DNA of 64,000 nucleotides from Methylophilus medardicus. Its GTDB lineage: Bacteria > Pseudomonadota > Gammaproteobacteria > Burkholderiales > Methylophilaceae. A program made the translations under genes and the position numbers. Under the pieces are notes generated by a model. The model made no database searches. It was given only the letters and a program-made list of their open reading frames with translations, and was not told the origin of the DNA. The stretch is from assembly GCF_006363955.1 (NCBI RefSeq), contig NZ_CP040948.1:310001-374000 (forward strand), in the 5' to 3' direction. Below, piece after piece: positions 54,226 through 64,000 of the stretch (position 1 is the stretch's first letter; every line of letters starts with the position of its first letter).

Positions 54226-54579
54226 ATGCAAAACGTAAATAACCGCTTGCGCAGAGCACGTAAAACCCGTGCCAAAATCGCCGAGTTAAAAGTTACACGT
54301 TTGAGTGTACATCGCACTAATACCAACATCTACGCACAGATTATCGCTGAAACTGGCGATCGCGTATTAGCGAGTGCATCCACAGTTGAGGCCGAAGTGC
54401 GTCAACTACTGAAAAATGGCGGCAACATCGAAGCTGCAACCCTGATTGGTAAGCGCATTGCTGAAAAAGCAGTTAAAGCTGGCATTACCACTGTTGCATT
54501 TGATCGTTCAGGCTACAAGTATCACGGTCGCATCAAGGCTTTAGCTGACGCTGCACGTGAATCCGGTCTCAAATTCTAA
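54226..54579 (+). CDS. rplR: 50S ribosomal protein L18
   Basis: 117-aa 5S rRNA binder; [26 protein letters not shown]-type basic N terminus and [22 protein letters not shown] terminus. ATG 54226; the longer frame crosses a hairpin. Confidence 0.97.
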   Translation: MQNVNNRLRRARKTRAKIAELKVTRLSVHRTNTNIYAQIIAETGDRVLASASTVEAEVRQLLKNGGNIEAATLIGKRIAEKAVKAGITTVAFDRSGYKYHGRIKALADAARESGLKF

Positions 54580-54593
54580 AGGCGAGATAAAGA

Positions 54594-55100
54594 ATGGCTA
54601 AAGATATTGAACAGCAGCAAACTGATGGTTTGCGCGAAAAAATGATTACTGTTAACCGTGTAAGCAAAACGGTTAAAGGTGGTCGTATCATGAGCTTCGC
54701 TGCGCTGACCGTGGTTGGTGATGGTGATGGTGCCGTTGGCATGGGTAAAGGTAAAGCGCGTGAAGTGCCTGTCGCAGTACAAAAGGCGATGGACGAAGCC
54801 CGCCGCGGAATGCTTAAGGTTAATTTGAACAATGGTACATTGCATCACGCAGTCACTGGTGTGCACGGTGCTGCAAAAGTGCTAATTCAGCCAGCTTCTG
54901 AAGGTACCGGCATTATTGCTGGTGGTGCAATGCGTGCGATTTTCGAAGTCATGGGCGTTACTAACGTGGTTGCTAAAAGTATTGGTTCAACCAATCCTTA
55001 CAACCTAGTACGTGCGACTTTGAATGGTTTAGCATCCATGAATACACCGGCTGAAATCGCCGCTAAGCGTGGTAAGACCGTAGAAGAAATCAGAGGTTAA
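54594..55100 (+). CDS. rpsE: 30S ribosomal protein S5
   Basis: 168 aa; [40 protein letters not shown] and the second-domain [15 protein letters not shown] are conserved. Confidence 0.98.
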   Translation: MAKDIEQQQTDGLREKMITVNRVSKTVKGGRIMSFAALTVVGDGDGAVGMGKGKAREVPVAVQKAMDEARRGMLKVNLNNGTLHHAVTGVHGAAKVLIQPASEGTGIIAGGAMRAIFEVMGVTNVVAKSIGSTNPYNLVRATLNGLASMNTPAEIAAKRGKTVEEIRG

Positions 55101-55102
55101 TC

Positions 55103-55297
55103 ATGGTTAAAGCAAAAAAAGAAAGCGCTACTTTAAAAGTAACGCTGGTTAGAAGTTTGATTGGTCGTATCGAAGCTCACAAAGCCACCATTCGTGGTTT
55201 AGGTCTGCGTCGTATGCACCACACTGTAGAAGTGCAGGACACTCCTGAAATTCGCGGCATGATCAATGCAGTGAGTTATCTTTTGAAGGTTGAATAA
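55103..55297 (+). CDS. rpmD: 50S ribosomal protein L30
   Basis: 64 aa; [20 protein letters not shown] and [20 protein letters not shown] are typical. 2 bases after rpsE and 2 before rplO. Confidence 0.97.
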   Translation: MVKAKKESATLKVTLVRSLIGRIEAHKATIRGLGLRRMHHTVEVQDTPEIRGMINAVSYLLKVE

Positions 55298-55299
55298 TC

Positions 55300-55737
55300 A
55301 TGCAATTAAACACGATTAAGCCTGCTACAGGCGCAAAAAAAGCTCCTCGTCGTTTAGGCCGTGGTATTGGCTCCGGTTTGGGTAAAACTGGTGGTCGTGG
55401 TCATAAAGGTCAAAAATCTCGTGCAGGTGGCTTTCACAAAGTGGGTTTTGAAGGCGGTCAAATGCCTCTGCAACGCCGTTTACCTAAACGTGGCTTTAAC
55501 TCTTTAACACAAGCTGACACTGCGCGTATCCGTACAAGCGAGCTCTCCTTAGTTGATGCTGAAGTGATTGATATTCTTTCACTCAAAGCTGCTAAGTTAG
55601 TGCCTGTTTCTGCCAAAGCTGTCAAAGTTTACCTTTCTGGTGAAGTCACTGCCAAAGTACAGGTTCAAGGGTTGTTGTTGACTAAGGGTGCTCAAGCTGC
55701 CATCGAATCTGCTGGCGGAAAAGTACTTGAAGTCTAA
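55300..55737 (+). CDS. rplO: 50S ribosomal protein L15
   Basis: 145 aa; [20 protein letters not shown] and the [17 protein letters not shown] segment are typical of L15. Confidence 0.98.
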   Translation: MQLNTIKPATGAKKAPRRLGRGIGSGLGKTGGRGHKGQKSRAGGFHKVGFEGGQMPLQRRLPKRGFNSLTQADTARIRTSELSLVDAEVIDILSLKAAKLVPVSAKAVKVYLSGEVTAKVQVQGLLLTKGAQAAIESAGGKVLEV

Positions 55738-55762
55738 TCAGTTGTAAGAAAAGAGTATCAGC

Positions 55763-57076
55763 TTGGCACAGGATAATATCTTAAGTTCCGTTAGCAAACT
55801 TGGTGAATTAAAAAGCCGTTTGTGGTTCTTGTTGGGCGCATTAGTGGTTTACCGCTTGGGTGCGCATATCCCAGTGCCAGGCATTGATCCAACTGTATTA
55901 AAGCAGTTGTTTGATACGCAGAAAGACGGCATTTTGGGCATGTTCAACATGTTCTCGGGGGGCGCACTATCGCGCTTTACTGTCTTTGCTTTAGGCATTA
56001 TGCCTTACATTTCTGCTTCAATTATCATGCAATTGTTGACTGTGGTTTCCCCGCAGCTAGAACAGTTGAAAAAAGAAGGCGAAGCTGGGCGTAGGCAGAT
56101 TACCAAATACACCCGCTACGGTACTGTATTACTTGCTACTTTTCAGGCACTTGGCATTGCCATTGCGTTAGAGGGTCAAGCTGGTCTTGTGTTAGATCCT
56201 GGTTTTGCATTCAGGATTACAGCAGTGACTACATTGGTAGCAGGAACAATGTTTCTGATGTGGTTAGGTGAACAGATTACCGAGCGCGGTATTGGTAACG
56301 GTATCTCGATCATTATTTTTGCTGGGATTGTTGCTGGTTTACCGCACGCAATTGGTAGTACTTTAGACTTGGCAAAAACAGGTGCATTCTCCATTCCATT
56401 GGTGATGTTCTTATTCGTTGCAGTGATTCTGGTGACAGCCTTGGTTGTATTCGTTGAACGAGGTCAGCGTAAGATCACCGTTAACTATGCAAAACGCCAA
56501 GTCGGTAACCGTATTTATGGAGGCCAGTCTACGCACTTGCCTCTGAAGCTGAATATGTCGGGTGTGATACCGCCAATTTTTGCTTCTAGCATCATATTAT
56601 TCCCTGCTACATTGGCAGGGTGGTTTGGAAGCAGTGAACACATGTATTGGCTGAAGGATGTCAGCGCGAAGCTTTCGCCTGGACAACCACTTTACATTTT
56701 GTTATTCGCTGCAGCAATTTTGTTTTTTGCTTTCTTCTACACGGCGTTAGTATTTAACCCGAAAGAGACCGCAGATAACCTAAAGAAGAGCGGTGCGTTT
56801 GTGCCTGGTATCCGTCCGGGTGATCAAACCGCTAAATATATTGATCGCATCATGGGTAGGTTGACTTTGATTGGTGCGTTATACATTACGCTGGTTTGTT
56901 TGTTACCAGAGTTTTTAGTGTTGAAATTTAATACCCCGTTTTATTTTGGCGGCACCTCATTGTTGATCATCGTTGTTGTGACGATGGACTTCATGACCCA
57001 AGTGCAATCACATCTGATGTCGCAACAATATGAGGGGTTGCTGAAAAAAGCTAATTTTAAAGGATCGGGCAAGTAA
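55763..57076 (+). CDS. secY: Preprotein translocase subunit SecY
   Basis: 437-aa ten-helix channel of the Sec translocase. The plug/first-helix region (HIPVPGIDP), [20 protein letters not shown] and [21 protein letters not shown] are conserved. TTG start at 55763, which may help hold SecY synthesis below that of the ribosomal proteins. Confidence 0.98.
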   Translation: MAQDNILSSVSKLGELKSRLWFLLGALVVYRLGAHIPVPGIDPTVLKQLFDTQKDGILGMFNMFSGGALSRFTVFALGIMPYISASIIMQLLTVVSPQLEQLKKEGEAGRRQITKYTRYGTVLLATFQALGIAIALEGQAGLVLDPGFAFRITAVTTLVAGTMFLMWLGEQITERGIGNGISIIIFAGIVAGLPHAIGSTLDLAKTGAFSIPLVMFLFVAVILVTALVVFVERGQRKITVNYAKRQVGNRIYGGQSTHLPLKLNMSGVIPPIFASSIILFPATLAGWFGSSEHMYWLKDVSAKLSPGQPLYILLFAAAILFFAFFYTALVFNPKETADNLKKSGAFVPGIRPGDQTAKYIDRIMGRLTLIGALYITLVCLLPEFLVLKFNTPFYFGGTSLLIIVVVTMDFMTQVQSHLMSQQYEGLLKKANFKGSGK

Positions 57077-57078
57077 TA

Positions 57079-57297
57079 ATGGCTCGAGAGGATCGCATTG
57101 AGATGCAAGGCGAGATTCTTGAGAACTTGCCCAACGCTACTTTTAAAGTGAAACTTGAAAACGGTCATACTGTACTAGGTTACATCTCTGGAAAAATGCG
57201 TATGCACTACATTCGCATTCTTCCAGGCGACAAAGTCACAGTAGAAATGACCCCGTATGATTTAACCCGTGCGCGAATTACATTCCGCGCAAAGTAA
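57079..57297 (+). CDS. infA: Translation initiation factor IF-1
   Basis: 72-aa OB-fold factor; [20 protein letters not shown] and [20 protein letters not shown]. Two bases after secY. infA within the spc operon is the common betaproteobacterial arrangement. Confidence 0.97.
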   Translation: MAREDRIEMQGEILENLPNATFKVKLENGHTVLGYISGKMRMHYIRILPGDKVTVEMTPYDLTRARITFRAK

Positions 57298-57321
57298 GTG
57301 AATTAAATAAAGGAAAGTAAC

Positions 57322-57435
57322 ATGAGAGTTCGCGCATCAGTTAAAACATTATGCCGTAACTGTAAAGTAGTTAGACGTCGCGGCGTTGTTCGTATTATTT
57401 GTACTGACCCACGTCACAAACAACGTCAAGGTTAA
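57322..57435 (+). CDS. rpmJ: 50S ribosomal protein L36 (zinc form)
   Basis: A 37-aa gene between infA and rpsM. It begins [20 protein letters not shown] and ends in [11 protein letters not shown]. The zinc ligands C11, C14, C27 and H32 are all present. AGGAAAG precedes the ATG. Confidence 0.96.
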   Translation: MRVRASVKTLCRNCKVVRRRGVVRIICTDPRHKQRQG

Positions 57436-57450
57436 TGGTGAAACATTTGC

Positions 57451-57479
57451 TTGTGAGAGCATTGATTGGCTGATATAAT
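57451..57479 (+). promoter_or_regulatory. Promoter of the alpha operon (rpsM)
   Basis: TTGTGA (57451-57456), 17-base spacer, perfect TATAAT (57474-57479). The start would be near 57486 with a leader of about 60 bases, where S4 autoregulation acts in E. coli; no matching pseudoknot was worked out. Confidence 0.75.
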
Positions 57480-57544
57480 ATGCGGCTTTTCTTTTCTACG
57501 CACAAGTTTGATCGTGAAAAACGATTGATTATTGGAGTTTAAGT

Positions 57545-57907
57545 ATGGCTCGTATTGCCGGGGTAAATATCCCAAACCACAAACATGCAGAAATTGCTCT
57601 GACCTCTATCTACGGTATTGGTCGCGATACTGCGCAGAAAATCTGTGCTGCAGCTGGTGTACTGACAACAGCAAAGGTCAAAGATCTGAGCGACTCAGAA
57701 GTTGAGAAGCTGCGTGACGAAGTGGCTAAATACACTGTCGAAGGTGACCTGCGTCGTGAAGTAACCATGAACATTAAACGGTTGATGGATCTCGGTTGCT
57801 ACCGTGGTATTCGTCATCGTCGTGGCTTGCCAGTGCGCGGTCAGCGTACCAAGACTAATGCGCGTACACGCAAAGGTCCTGTTAAAGCCATTAAGCAATC
57901 TAAATAA
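57545..57907 (+). CDS. rpsM: 30S ribosomal protein S13
   Basis: 120 aa; [20 protein letters not shown] and the [21 protein letters not shown] terminus. First gene of the alpha operon. Confidence 0.98.
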   Translation: MARIAGVNIPNHKHAEIALTSIYGIGRDTAQKICAAAGVLTTAKVKDLSDSEVEKLRDEVAKYTVEGDLRREVTMNIKRLMDLGCYRGIRHRRGLPVRGQRTKTNARTRKGPVKAIKQSK

Positions 57908-57947
57908 TCTTTTATTGAACATCAGTAGATATTAAGGACAGTACAAC

Positions 57948-58337
57948 ATGGCAAAAGCTAATGTACGCGTTAGAAAAAAAGTTAAAAAGAATATTGCCGA
58001 GGGCATCGCTCACGTTCACGCTTCTTTTAACAACACGATTATTACGATTACCGATCGTCAAGGCAATGCGTTGTCATGGGCTACTTCCGGTGGTCAAGGT
58101 TTTAAAGGTTCACGTAAAAGTACTCCATTTGCTGCGCAAGTAGCTTCTGAAGTTGCTGGTAAAGCTGCGCAAGAATCTGGTGTTAAGAATCTTGAAGTAC
58201 GCATCAAGGGTCCAGGTCCAGGTCGTGAATCTGCAGTGCGTGCATTAAATGCTGCTGGTTTCAAAATCACTAGCATTACCGATGTCACACCGGTGCCACA
58301 TAACGGCTGCCGTCCACCGAAGAAACGCAGAATTTAA
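57948..58337 (+). CDS. rpsK: 30S ribosomal protein S11
   Basis: 129 aa; [20 protein letters not shown] and [19 protein letters not shown] are diagnostic. Confidence 0.98.
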   Translation: MAKANVRVRKKVKKNIAEGIAHVHASFNNTIITITDRQGNALSWATSGGQGFKGSRKSTPFAAQVASEVAGKAAQESGVKNLEVRIKGPGPGRESAVRALNAAGFKITSITDVTPVPHNGCRPPKKRRI

Positions 58338-58384
58338 TTCATTTCGCTATCACAGATAAGCGAATCGATTACTGGAGAACTATT

Positions 58385-59014
58385 TTGGCTAGAAATTTAG
58401 ACCCTAAATGCCGTCAATGCCGTCGTGAAGGTGAAAAGCTTTTTCTGAAAGCAGAAAAATGCTTTACAGACAAATGCGCAATTGAAAAGCGCAACTTCCC
58501 GCCTGGTCAGCATGGTCAGCGCCGCAACTCTCGCCTGTCCGATTACGGCGTTCAATTGCGTGAAAAACAAAAAGTGCGTCGTATTTATGGCGTGTTAGAA
58601 GGTCAATTCCGCACTTACTATGCTGAAGCTGATCGTCAAAAAGGTATTACTGGTGAAAACCTGTTGCAACTGCTCGAGTCCCGTTTGGACAACGTAGCTT
58701 ATCGTATGGGTCTGGCTGGTTCACGTTCTGAAGCCCGCCAAGTCGTGCGTCACAACAGTATCTTGGTTAACGGCAAACGTCTCAACATTCCTTCATATCA
58801 AGTGAAGCCGGGTGATGTGATTACTGTTGCTGATAAATCAAAAACACAATTGCGTATCAAGGCTGCGGTTGAAGCGGCTGAACAACGTGGTTTCCCTGAG
58901 TGGTTGGAAGTAGACGTCAAAGCATTGTCTGGTAAGTTCAAGGCTAAACCTCAGCGTGATGAGTTGCCTGCTACCATCAATGAATCATTGATCGTTGAAT
59001 TGTATTCTAAGTAA
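58385..59014 (+). CDS. rpsD: 30S ribosomal protein S4
   Basis: 209-aa 16S assembly initiator with an S4 RNA-binding domain ([20 protein letters not shown]). The N terminus carries four Cys ([10 protein letters not shown] then CFTDKC) in the spacing of a zinc knuckle. TTG start at 58385, GGAG upstream. Confidence 0.97.
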   Translation: MARNLDPKCRQCRREGEKLFLKAEKCFTDKCAIEKRNFPPGQHGQRRNSRLSDYGVQLREKQKVRRIYGVLEGQFRTYYAEADRQKGITGENLLQLLESRLDNVAYRMGLAGSRSEARQVVRHNSILVNGKRLNIPSYQVKPGDVITVADKSKTQLRIKAAVEAAEQRGFPEWLEVDVKALSGKFKAKPQRDELPATINESLIVELYSK

Positions 59015-59070
59015 TCGCTTAGCTTAGGCTAAGCATTATTTGTTAATACCCAATTACTTCAAGGAGTTGT

Positions 59071-60057
59071 ATGCAAAATAACCCTACAGATTATTTGAAG
59101 CCACGTGTTGTGGACGTTGAAGTGATTAACCCACTGCGTGCACGTGTCACTTTAGAGCCAATGGAACGCGGCTTTGGCTATACCTTGGGTAATGCGTTGA
59201 GAAGAGTTTTACTTTCTTCCATCCCTGGTTTTGCCATTACTGAAGTAAAAATTGATGGTGTTGTACATGAGTACTCCACCATTGAAGGTGTACAAGAAGA
59301 TGTCGTTGATATCTTACTTAACCTCAAAGGCGTTGCCTTAAAGCTGCACAACAAAACTGAAACCATTTTAGTGTTAAACAAATCTGGTGAAGGCATTGTT
59401 ACTGCTGGTGATTTTGAAGTTGGTCATGATGCTGAAATCGTGAATCCTAACCACATCATTGCCAATATCACTAAAGGTGGTAAGTTGCACCTTGAAGTGA
59501 AAGTTGAGATGGGTCGCGGTTATCAACCAGTGCCTGCGCGTCAAAAGGCTAACGACGAAGATCGCGTCCTTGGTTTTATGATGGTCGATGCTTCATTCAG
59601 CCCAATCAACAAGGTGAGCTATCATGTTGAGAGCGCGCGCGTTGAACAACGTACCGATCTTGACAAGCTGATCATGGATGTTGAAACGAATGGCATCATC
59701 GAGCCTGAACAGGCGATTCGTGATGCTGCCCGTATCTTGATTGGTCAGTTATCTGTGTTCGCGAACTTGGAAGGTGCTTCAGCTGACGTCGAAGTCAAAG
59801 CAGCGCCACAGGTAGACCCTATCTTGTTACGTCCAGTCGACGACTTGGAATTAACAGTACGTTCTGCTAACTGCCTCAAAGCAGAAAATATTTTCTACAT
59901 TGGTGATTTGATTCAGCGCACTGAAAACGAATTGTTGAAAGCGCCTAATCTTGGTAGAAAATCATTGAATGAAATTAAAGATGTGTTGGCTTCTAAAGGC
60001 TTAACACTGGGAATGAAGCTTGAGAACTGGCCACCAGTCGGTCTTGAAAAAGCTTAA
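59071..60057 (+). CDS. rpoA: DNA-directed RNA polymerase alpha subunit
   Basis: 328 aa. The N-terminal assembly domain ([20 protein letters not shown]) and the C-terminal domain that contacts UP elements and activators ([40 protein letters not shown]) are complete. Confidence 0.99.
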   Translation: MQNNPTDYLKPRVVDVEVINPLRARVTLEPMERGFGYTLGNALRRVLLSSIPGFAITEVKIDGVVHEYSTIEGVQEDVVDILLNLKGVALKLHNKTETILVLNKSGEGIVTAGDFEVGHDAEIVNPNHIIANITKGGKLHLEVKVEMGRGYQPVPARQKANDEDRVLGFMMVDASFSPINKVSYHVESARVEQRTDLDKLIMDVETNGIIEPEQAIRDAARILIGQLSVFANLEGASADVEVKAAPQVDPILLRPVDDLELTVRSANCLKAENIFYIGDLIQRTENELLKAPNLGRKSLNEIKDVLASKGLTLGMKLENWPPVGLEKA

Positions 60058-60090
60058 TTTCTGATCAGATAAAAACTTAAGGAAATTACT

Positions 60091-60477
60091 ATGCGTCACG
60101 GTAATAGCAATCGTAAATTGAACAGAACTAGCAGCCACCGCGCTGCCATGTTCCGCAACATGGTGACCTCTTTGCTGCGTCACGAAGTGATCAAAACAAC
60201 TTTGCCTAAAGCAAAAGAACTGCGTAAATATGCAGAACCTTTGATCACTTTGGGTAAAACACCTACACTGGCAAATCGTCGTCTGGCGTTCAGTCGTCTG
60301 CGTGACCGTGATATCGTAGGCAAATTGTTCGGTGAACTCGGCCCACGTTACAATGCTCGCAATGGTGGTTATTTGCGCATTCTCAAGTGTGGTTTCCGTA
60401 ACGGCGACAACGCTCCAATGGCTTTTGTAGAATTGGTTGACCGTCCTGAAGTTGCAGAAGTGCCAACAGCAGAGTAA
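60091..60477 (+). CDS. rplQ: 50S ribosomal protein L17
   Basis: 128 aa; [20 protein letters not shown] and the [14 protein letters not shown] segment. Last gene of the alpha operon. Confidence 0.98.
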   Translation: MRHGNSNRKLNRTSSHRAAMFRNMVTSLLRHEVIKTTLPKAKELRKYAEPLITLGKTPTLANRRLAFSRLRDRDIVGKLFGELGPRYNARNGGYLRILKCGFRNGDNAPMAFVELVDRPEVAEVPTAE

Positions 60478-60492
60478 ACCATTCGCATGATT

Positions 60493-60520
60493 AAAAGGCC
60501 AGCTGCATGCTGGCCTTTTT
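60493..60520 (+). terminator. Terminator after rplQ, convergent boundary
   Basis: AAAAGGCCAGC/GCTGGCCTTTT 11-bp stem (60493-60503 with 60509-60519), TGCAT loop. A and T runs on both sides let it act for rplQ and for the minus-strand gene that ends at 60526. Confidence 0.92.
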
Positions 60521-60525
60521 CATTT

Positions 60526-60765
60526 CTATTTTCCGTGAAGCCATTGTTGAATCGAATGTGTATCGAACGGCCAGCATAATATCTCCTCGGTGTCCATAGA
60601 GCGTTTAAGTATCACTGGAATGTCGATTTCAAAGCGCTCCAGCAATTTTTCATCATCCATGATGTCAATATAATCATAAGCCAAGCCAAGCGGCTCTAAT
60701 TGCGCTTCTGCCTCTTCACACAGATGGCACCCTTGGGTGCCTAATAAAATCAACTGCATTTGCAT
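60526..60765 (-). CDS. Small glutaredoxin-like thioredoxin-fold protein (DUF836 type)
   Basis: 79-aa protein with the redox motif CHLCEEAEAQL near residues 13-23 (CxxC) and the cis-Pro IPVIL segment, as in glutaredoxin-like DUF836 proteins. Role and partners are unknown. Starts at 60765 or two codons later are possible. It is the only minus-strand gene between 23 and 63 kb. Confidence 0.82.
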   Translation of the reverse strand: MQMQLILLGTQGCHLCEEAEAQLEPLGLAYDYIDIMDDEKLLERFEIDIPVILKRSMDTEEILCWPFDTHSIQQWLHGK

Positions 60766-60843
60766 AAAAGTCTAGGTGGTGTCATCAACGCTTTGTACAA
60801 TGATACCTGCAAAAAATAACACCTGCTCAACATTGGATAATGC

Positions 60844-62301
60844 ATGACAGAACTTCACGAACAAGAAGATAAAGTGATTGAGGCAAAAGAAAGCCTAAGT
60901 GAGACCTTGCAACAGGTGATTCACTTACTGGACAAACACAAACTCGTTGAGCACGTGGTACACCGGCAGGATATGCCTAAGCATGATTTGGTGGAGAGTA
61001 TCGTCCACAAGCAAAATCTCAATATTTTGCAACACAAGCTCGACCAGTTGCATCCGGCTGACGTGGCTTACATTCTTGAGTCTCTTCCCCTAGATGATCG
61101 TTTAATGGTCTGGGATTTGGTCAAGGCAGATCGGGACGGGGAGATCCTGCTTGAAGCCTCCGATGCAGTGCGTCAGACGCTGATTGCAGACATGGATAGT
61201 GAAGAGTTGCTTGCAGCGGCTGAGCAACTTGATACCGATGAGTTGGCCGATTTGGCCCCTGATCTACCCAAAGATGTGTTGCAGGACTTGCTCTATAGTC
61301 TAGATACCCAGCACCGTGAGCGGCTACAATCAGCTTTATCATACCCGGATGATACTGTCGGTGCCATTATGGACTTTGACATTGTGACCATTCGTGATGA
61401 CATCACGCTCGAAGTAGTGCTGCGTTATCTGCGTCGCTTACCGAAATTTCCCGACCATACCGACAAATTATTTGTCATCAACCGGGATGATATTTTGCAA
61501 GGGGTGTTACCGCTCAAGCGGATTATTCTAAACGACCCTGAAACCCGGGTTGGCGACATTATGTCCACCGATGCGGTGGTGTTCCATCCAGAGGACATGG
61601 CTGACCAAGCTGCCATGGCCTTTGAGCGTTACGATTTGGTGACCGCCCCGGTGGTAGATAATAATCGCAAATTGGTCGGCCGAATTACCGTGGATACCGT
61701 CATGGATATTATTCGTGAAGAGGCTGAAGCAGATATGCTGTCATTGGCTGGTCTGCGCGAAGAAGAAGACTTTTTTGCATCTATATGGAAGTCTGTACAA
61801 AACCGTTGGGCATGGCTTGCGATTAATTTAGTCACTGCATTAGTGGCTTCACGCGTGATTGGCTTATTTGAAGGAAGTATCGAGAAAATTGTCGCATTGG
61901 CAGCCTTAATGCCTATCGTAGCGGGCATTGGTGGTAACTCGGGTAACCAAACGACCACCATGATTGTGCGCGGGCTGGCACTGGGGCAAATCTCCGGCTA
62001 TCACATGAAGTCACTCTTGCAAAAAGAGCTTGGCGTTGCCTTGTTGAACGGTTTACTGTGGGGCAGTGTGTTGGGCTTAATTGCGTTTTGGTTGTATCAC
62101 AGTGCCGCTTTGGGGTTGGTGATGATGGCAGCAATGACGCTCAATCTATTATTAGCCGCAATTATTGGCGTGACGATTCCTTTGGTGATGAATAAACTCG
62201 ATCGCGATCCTGCTGTGGGTTCCAGTGTGCTGATTACTGCCATGACCGATAGTGGCGGTTTTTTGATTTTTCTTGGCCTCGCCACCATTTTTTTGTTGTA
62301 A
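60844..62301 (+). CDS. mgtE: Magnesium transporter MgtE
   Basis: 485-aa Mg2+ channel: N-terminal superhelical MgtE-N domain (LHPADVAYILESLPLDDRL), a CBS pair (about 200-320, with VGDIMSTDAVVFHPEDMAD) that senses cytoplasmic Mg2+, a connecting helix and five membrane helices. The pore-region signature MPIVAGIGGNSGNQTTTMIV is intact. MscS-type gene follows after 7 bases. Confidence 0.95.
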   Translation: MTELHEQEDKVIEAKESLSETLQQVIHLLDKHKLVEHVVHRQDMPKHDLVESIVHKQNLNILQHKLDQLHPADVAYILESLPLDDRLMVWDLVKADRDGEILLEASDAVRQTLIADMDSEELLAAAEQLDTDELADLAPDLPKDVLQDLLYSLDTQHRERLQSALSYPDDTVGAIMDFDIVTIRDDITLEVVLRYLRRLPKFPDHTDKLFVINRDDILQGVLPLKRIILNDPETRVGDIMSTDAVVFHPEDMADQAAMAFERYDLVTAPVVDNNRKLVGRITVDTVMDIIREEAEADMLSLAGLREEEDFFASIWKSVQNRWAWLAINLVTALVASRVIGLFEGSIEKIVALAALMPIVAGIGGNSGNQTTTMIVRGLALGQISGYHMKSLLQKELGVALLNGLLWGSVLGLIAFWLYHSAALGLVMMAAMTLNLLLAAIIGVTIPLVMNKLDRDPAVGSSVLITAMTDSGGFLIFLGLATIFLL

Positions 62302-62308
62302 ATAGTCG

Positions 62309-63604
62309 ATGATGGATAACGATATTAATATTCTGTGGAAAGAAATTGTTCAGGATCTGAGCACTGTTTCAGCCTTGTGGCAATTATTCGTATGTGGACT
62401 CATTCTTGCGGTCAGTGGGCTGTTGAATTGGCACCTAGGCAAGCAAATCGAGGCCGGTAGAGTCAATACGGTGTATAAGCTGCTTTTAGGCGGGATTGAG
62501 CGTTTATTTTTCCCCTTGGTGGCCTTTCTGCTATTAGTGATTGCGCGTTACGCCCTGCACGATGTAATGCATGTGGGGCTATTGAAACTAGCCGCGCGTA
62601 TGTTGTTGGCGATGGTGATTATTCGCAGCTTGGTATATGTCTTGCGCTATGTGTTTTCGCCCAGTGCCTGGCTGCACTCCTTTGAGCGTGTCATCGCCTG
62701 GACTGTATGGGTGATCGTGGCTTTGCACCTCAGCGGATTCTTAGATCCTGCCCTGCAAATTTTAGAGGATGTACGATTTAGCGTGGGCAAGCAGAAATTA
62801 AACTTGCTCCTGCTGATTCAGGGCGGCTTGACCATCGTCATTACAATGTTGGCCGCATTGTGGCTCAGCCGGATGCTAGAGCTACGCCTAATGGCTTCGA
62901 CCAATATCAACGGCAATTGGCGCGTCATCATGGTCAAGTTGGTGCGTATGGTTGCAATCGTACTCGCCTTGTTGATGTCGATGGCAGCAGTGGGCATCGA
63001 TGTGACCATGTTGTCTGTATTCGGCGGTGCGCTGGGTGTGGGCCTCGGTTTTGGCCTACAGAAGATCGCTAGCAACTACGTGAGCGGTTTTATTATCTTG
63101 ATGGATAAATCCCTGCACATGGGGGATATGCTCTCTATTCGCAATCATTACGGCACCGTGACAGAATTGCGCTCTCGCTACATGATCCTACGCAAGCAAG
63201 ATGGGACCGAGGTGATTATCCCAAATGAAACCATGATTACCGATGTTGTGATCAATCACACATCGGCCGCGCATAAGGCCAAGGTGCCTATTCTTGTGCG
63301 GATTACGTATGAAAGTAATCTGGATCAAGCCATGCAAATACTCAACGAGGTAGGGCGCACCCATGAGCGTACCTTGAACGATCCCACCGCAGTCGATGTG
63401 ATCATTAAAGCCTTTGCCGATACTGGCGTGGATCTACAATTGTCCGTTTGGGTTGCAGAGCCCGAAGAAGGCACTGCAAAATTGCAAAGCGAGCTTTACC
63501 ACGCTATTTGGCAGCGCTTTAAAGCCGAAAATATTGAGATATCAGTCTATCACCGTGATCCACGTGTGATTGCCGCTACAAACGCCGTGGCTGCAGATGC
63601 TTAG
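62309..63604 (+). CDS. MscS-family mechanosensitive ion channel
   Basis: 431-aa channel-like protein. It has several N-terminal hydrophobic helices (about 20-190), then the pore helix and beta domain: MLSVFGGALGVGLGFGLQKI and NYVSGFIILMDKSLHMGD, with VTELRSRYMILRKQDGTEVIIPN. It has more membrane segments than E. coli MscS (286 aa), resembling YbdG/MscM-type members. Co-transcribed with mgtE; both act in ion and osmotic balance. Confidence 0.9.
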   Translation: MMDNDINILWKEIVQDLSTVSALWQLFVCGLILAVSGLLNWHLGKQIEAGRVNTVYKLLLGGIERLFFPLVAFLLLVIARYALHDVMHVGLLKLAARMLLAMVIIRSLVYVLRYVFSPSAWLHSFERVIAWTVWVIVALHLSGFLDPALQILEDVRFSVGKQKLNLLLLIQGGLTIVITMLAALWLSRMLELRLMASTNINGNWRVIMVKLVRMVAIVLALLMSMAAVGIDVTMLSVFGGALGVGLGFGLQKIASNYVSGFIILMDKSLHMGDMLSIRNHYGTVTELRSRYMILRKQDGTEVIIPNETMITDVVINHTSAAHKAKVPILVRITYESNLDQAMQILNEVGRTHERTLNDPTAVDVIIKAFADTGVDLQLSVWVAEPEEGTAKLQSELYHAIWQRFKAENIEISVYHRDPRVIAATNAVAADA

Positions 63605-63630
63605 CTGATGGGGTTACCTATGAGGTACAT

Positions 63631-63664
63631 AATAAAAAAGCCTGCGATTGCAGGCTTTTTTATT
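63631..63664 (+). terminator. Bidirectional terminator between the MscS gene and rpmG
   Basis: A 15-bp perfect stem (63631-63645 with 63650-63664), GATT loop, with A run on the left and T run on the right; it serves both convergent transcripts. Confidence 0.93.
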
Positions 63665-63679
63665 AATCAAGAAACTAAA

Positions 63680-63835
63680 TTATTTCAATTTAGTTTCTTT
63701 GTACATAACATGCTTACGAGCTACTGGATCAAATTTCTTGATTTCCATTTTCTCAGGCATTGTACGTTTGTTTTTTGTAGTGGTATAGAAATGACCTGTA
63801 CCAGCACTGGATTCTAATTTGATTTTTTCACGCAT
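63680..63835 (-). CDS. rpmG: 50S ribosomal protein L33 (zinc-free form)
   Basis: 51 aa: [20 protein letters not shown], then [20 protein letters not shown] and a basic end. No Cys, so the C-minus type. It lies downstream of rpmB on the minus strand, the usual rpmB-rpmG pair. Confidence 0.96.
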   Translation of the reverse strand: MREKIKLESSAGTGHFYTTTKNKRTMPEKMEIKKFDPVARKHVMYKETKLK

Positions 63836-63868
63836 GATATTGTCCTTTTCTGACTAAAATGTCGCGAG

Positions 63869-64000
63869 TTAGATTTTTTCGCCAGCAGCGCGCAAATCAG
63901 CCAACACAGCGTCGATACCATTCTTGTCGATCGTACGCAATGCAGCGTTAGTGATACGCAGGCTTACCCAGCGGTTTTCGCTCTCAACCCAAAACTTACG
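63869..64000 (-). CDS. rpmB: 50S ribosomal protein L28 (5' end outside window)
   Basis: The last 43 codons and stop are present: [20 protein letters not shown] then [20 protein letters not shown], the conserved C-terminal half of L28. The start lies beyond 64000. Confidence 0.95.
   Translation of the reverse strand, partial: RKFWVESENRWVSLRITNAALRTIDKNGIDAVLADLRAAGEKI

Noticed and set aside
63608-63817. A 69-codon plus-strand frame after the MscS gene
   Set aside because: It runs through the bidirectional terminator and is antisense to rpmG.

Overview
The window is chromosomal DNA from a betaproteobacterium, most likely a methylotroph of the Methylophilaceae (Methylotenera/Methylophilus/Methylobacillus type). 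The grounds are gene order (engB, cytochrome c4 and resB-ccsA; mla, ABC exporter, bolA, murA, his, tat, htrA, petABC, sspAB; tRNAs, tuf, secE, nusG, rpl/rpo, then the str, S10, spc and alpha ribosomal operons) and a gene for 3-hexulose-6-phosphate synthase, the formaldehyde-fixing enzyme of the RuMP cycle, inside the histidine operon. The genus is an inference. No transposon, phage, CRISPR array or rRNA gene is visible.

Layout. 1-5.3 kb: engB (partial, minus strand), a diheme cytochrome c4, the System II cytochrome c assembly pair resB-ccsA, and an orphan pseudopilin. 5.4-12.3 kb: the Mla lipid-transport genes mlaFEDCB (no mlaA), an ABC-2 exporter pair, a BolA-like gene, a CGFS glutaredoxin and murA. 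12.3-21.9 kb: hisG-hisD-hisC, then hps with its own promoter and terminator, then hisB-H-A-F-I-E, a HIT protein and tatABC. 21.9-27.7 kb: an HtrA protease (minus), a Nif3-like protein, the cytochrome bc1 genes petABC, and sspA-sspB. 27.9-29.8 kb: tRNA-Thr, -Tyr, -Gly, -Thr, tuf and tRNA-Trp, in the same order as the E. coli thrU-tufB locus. 29.8-41.8 kb: secE, nusG, rplKAJL, rpoBC. 42-60.5 kb: rpsL-rpsG-fusA-tuf-rpsJ, rplC to rpsQ, rplN to rpmJ, rpsM to rplQ. 60.5-64 kb: a small glutaredoxin-like protein (minus), mgtE, an MscS channel, and rpmG-rpmB (minus; rpmB runs off the end).

Most of the window is conserved housekeeping DNA. The main oddity is the hps product. A complete HPS domain (about 210 residues) is followed by a single hydrophobic helix and a 52-residue Ala/Pro/Glu-rich tail, which predicts a membrane-tethered form of an enzyme normally regarded as soluble. 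A second pattern recurs at three ribosomal-operon boundaries, where a sigma70-like -35 box lies inside or directly against an RNA hairpin (rpoC/rpsL, rpsJ/rplC, rpsQ/rplN). The two tuf genes appear identical, with the identity ending at the Shine-Dalgarno region and the stop codon. No gap between genes exceeds 300 bases; the longest (rplA-rplJ, 271 bases) is an mRNA leader with stem-loops.
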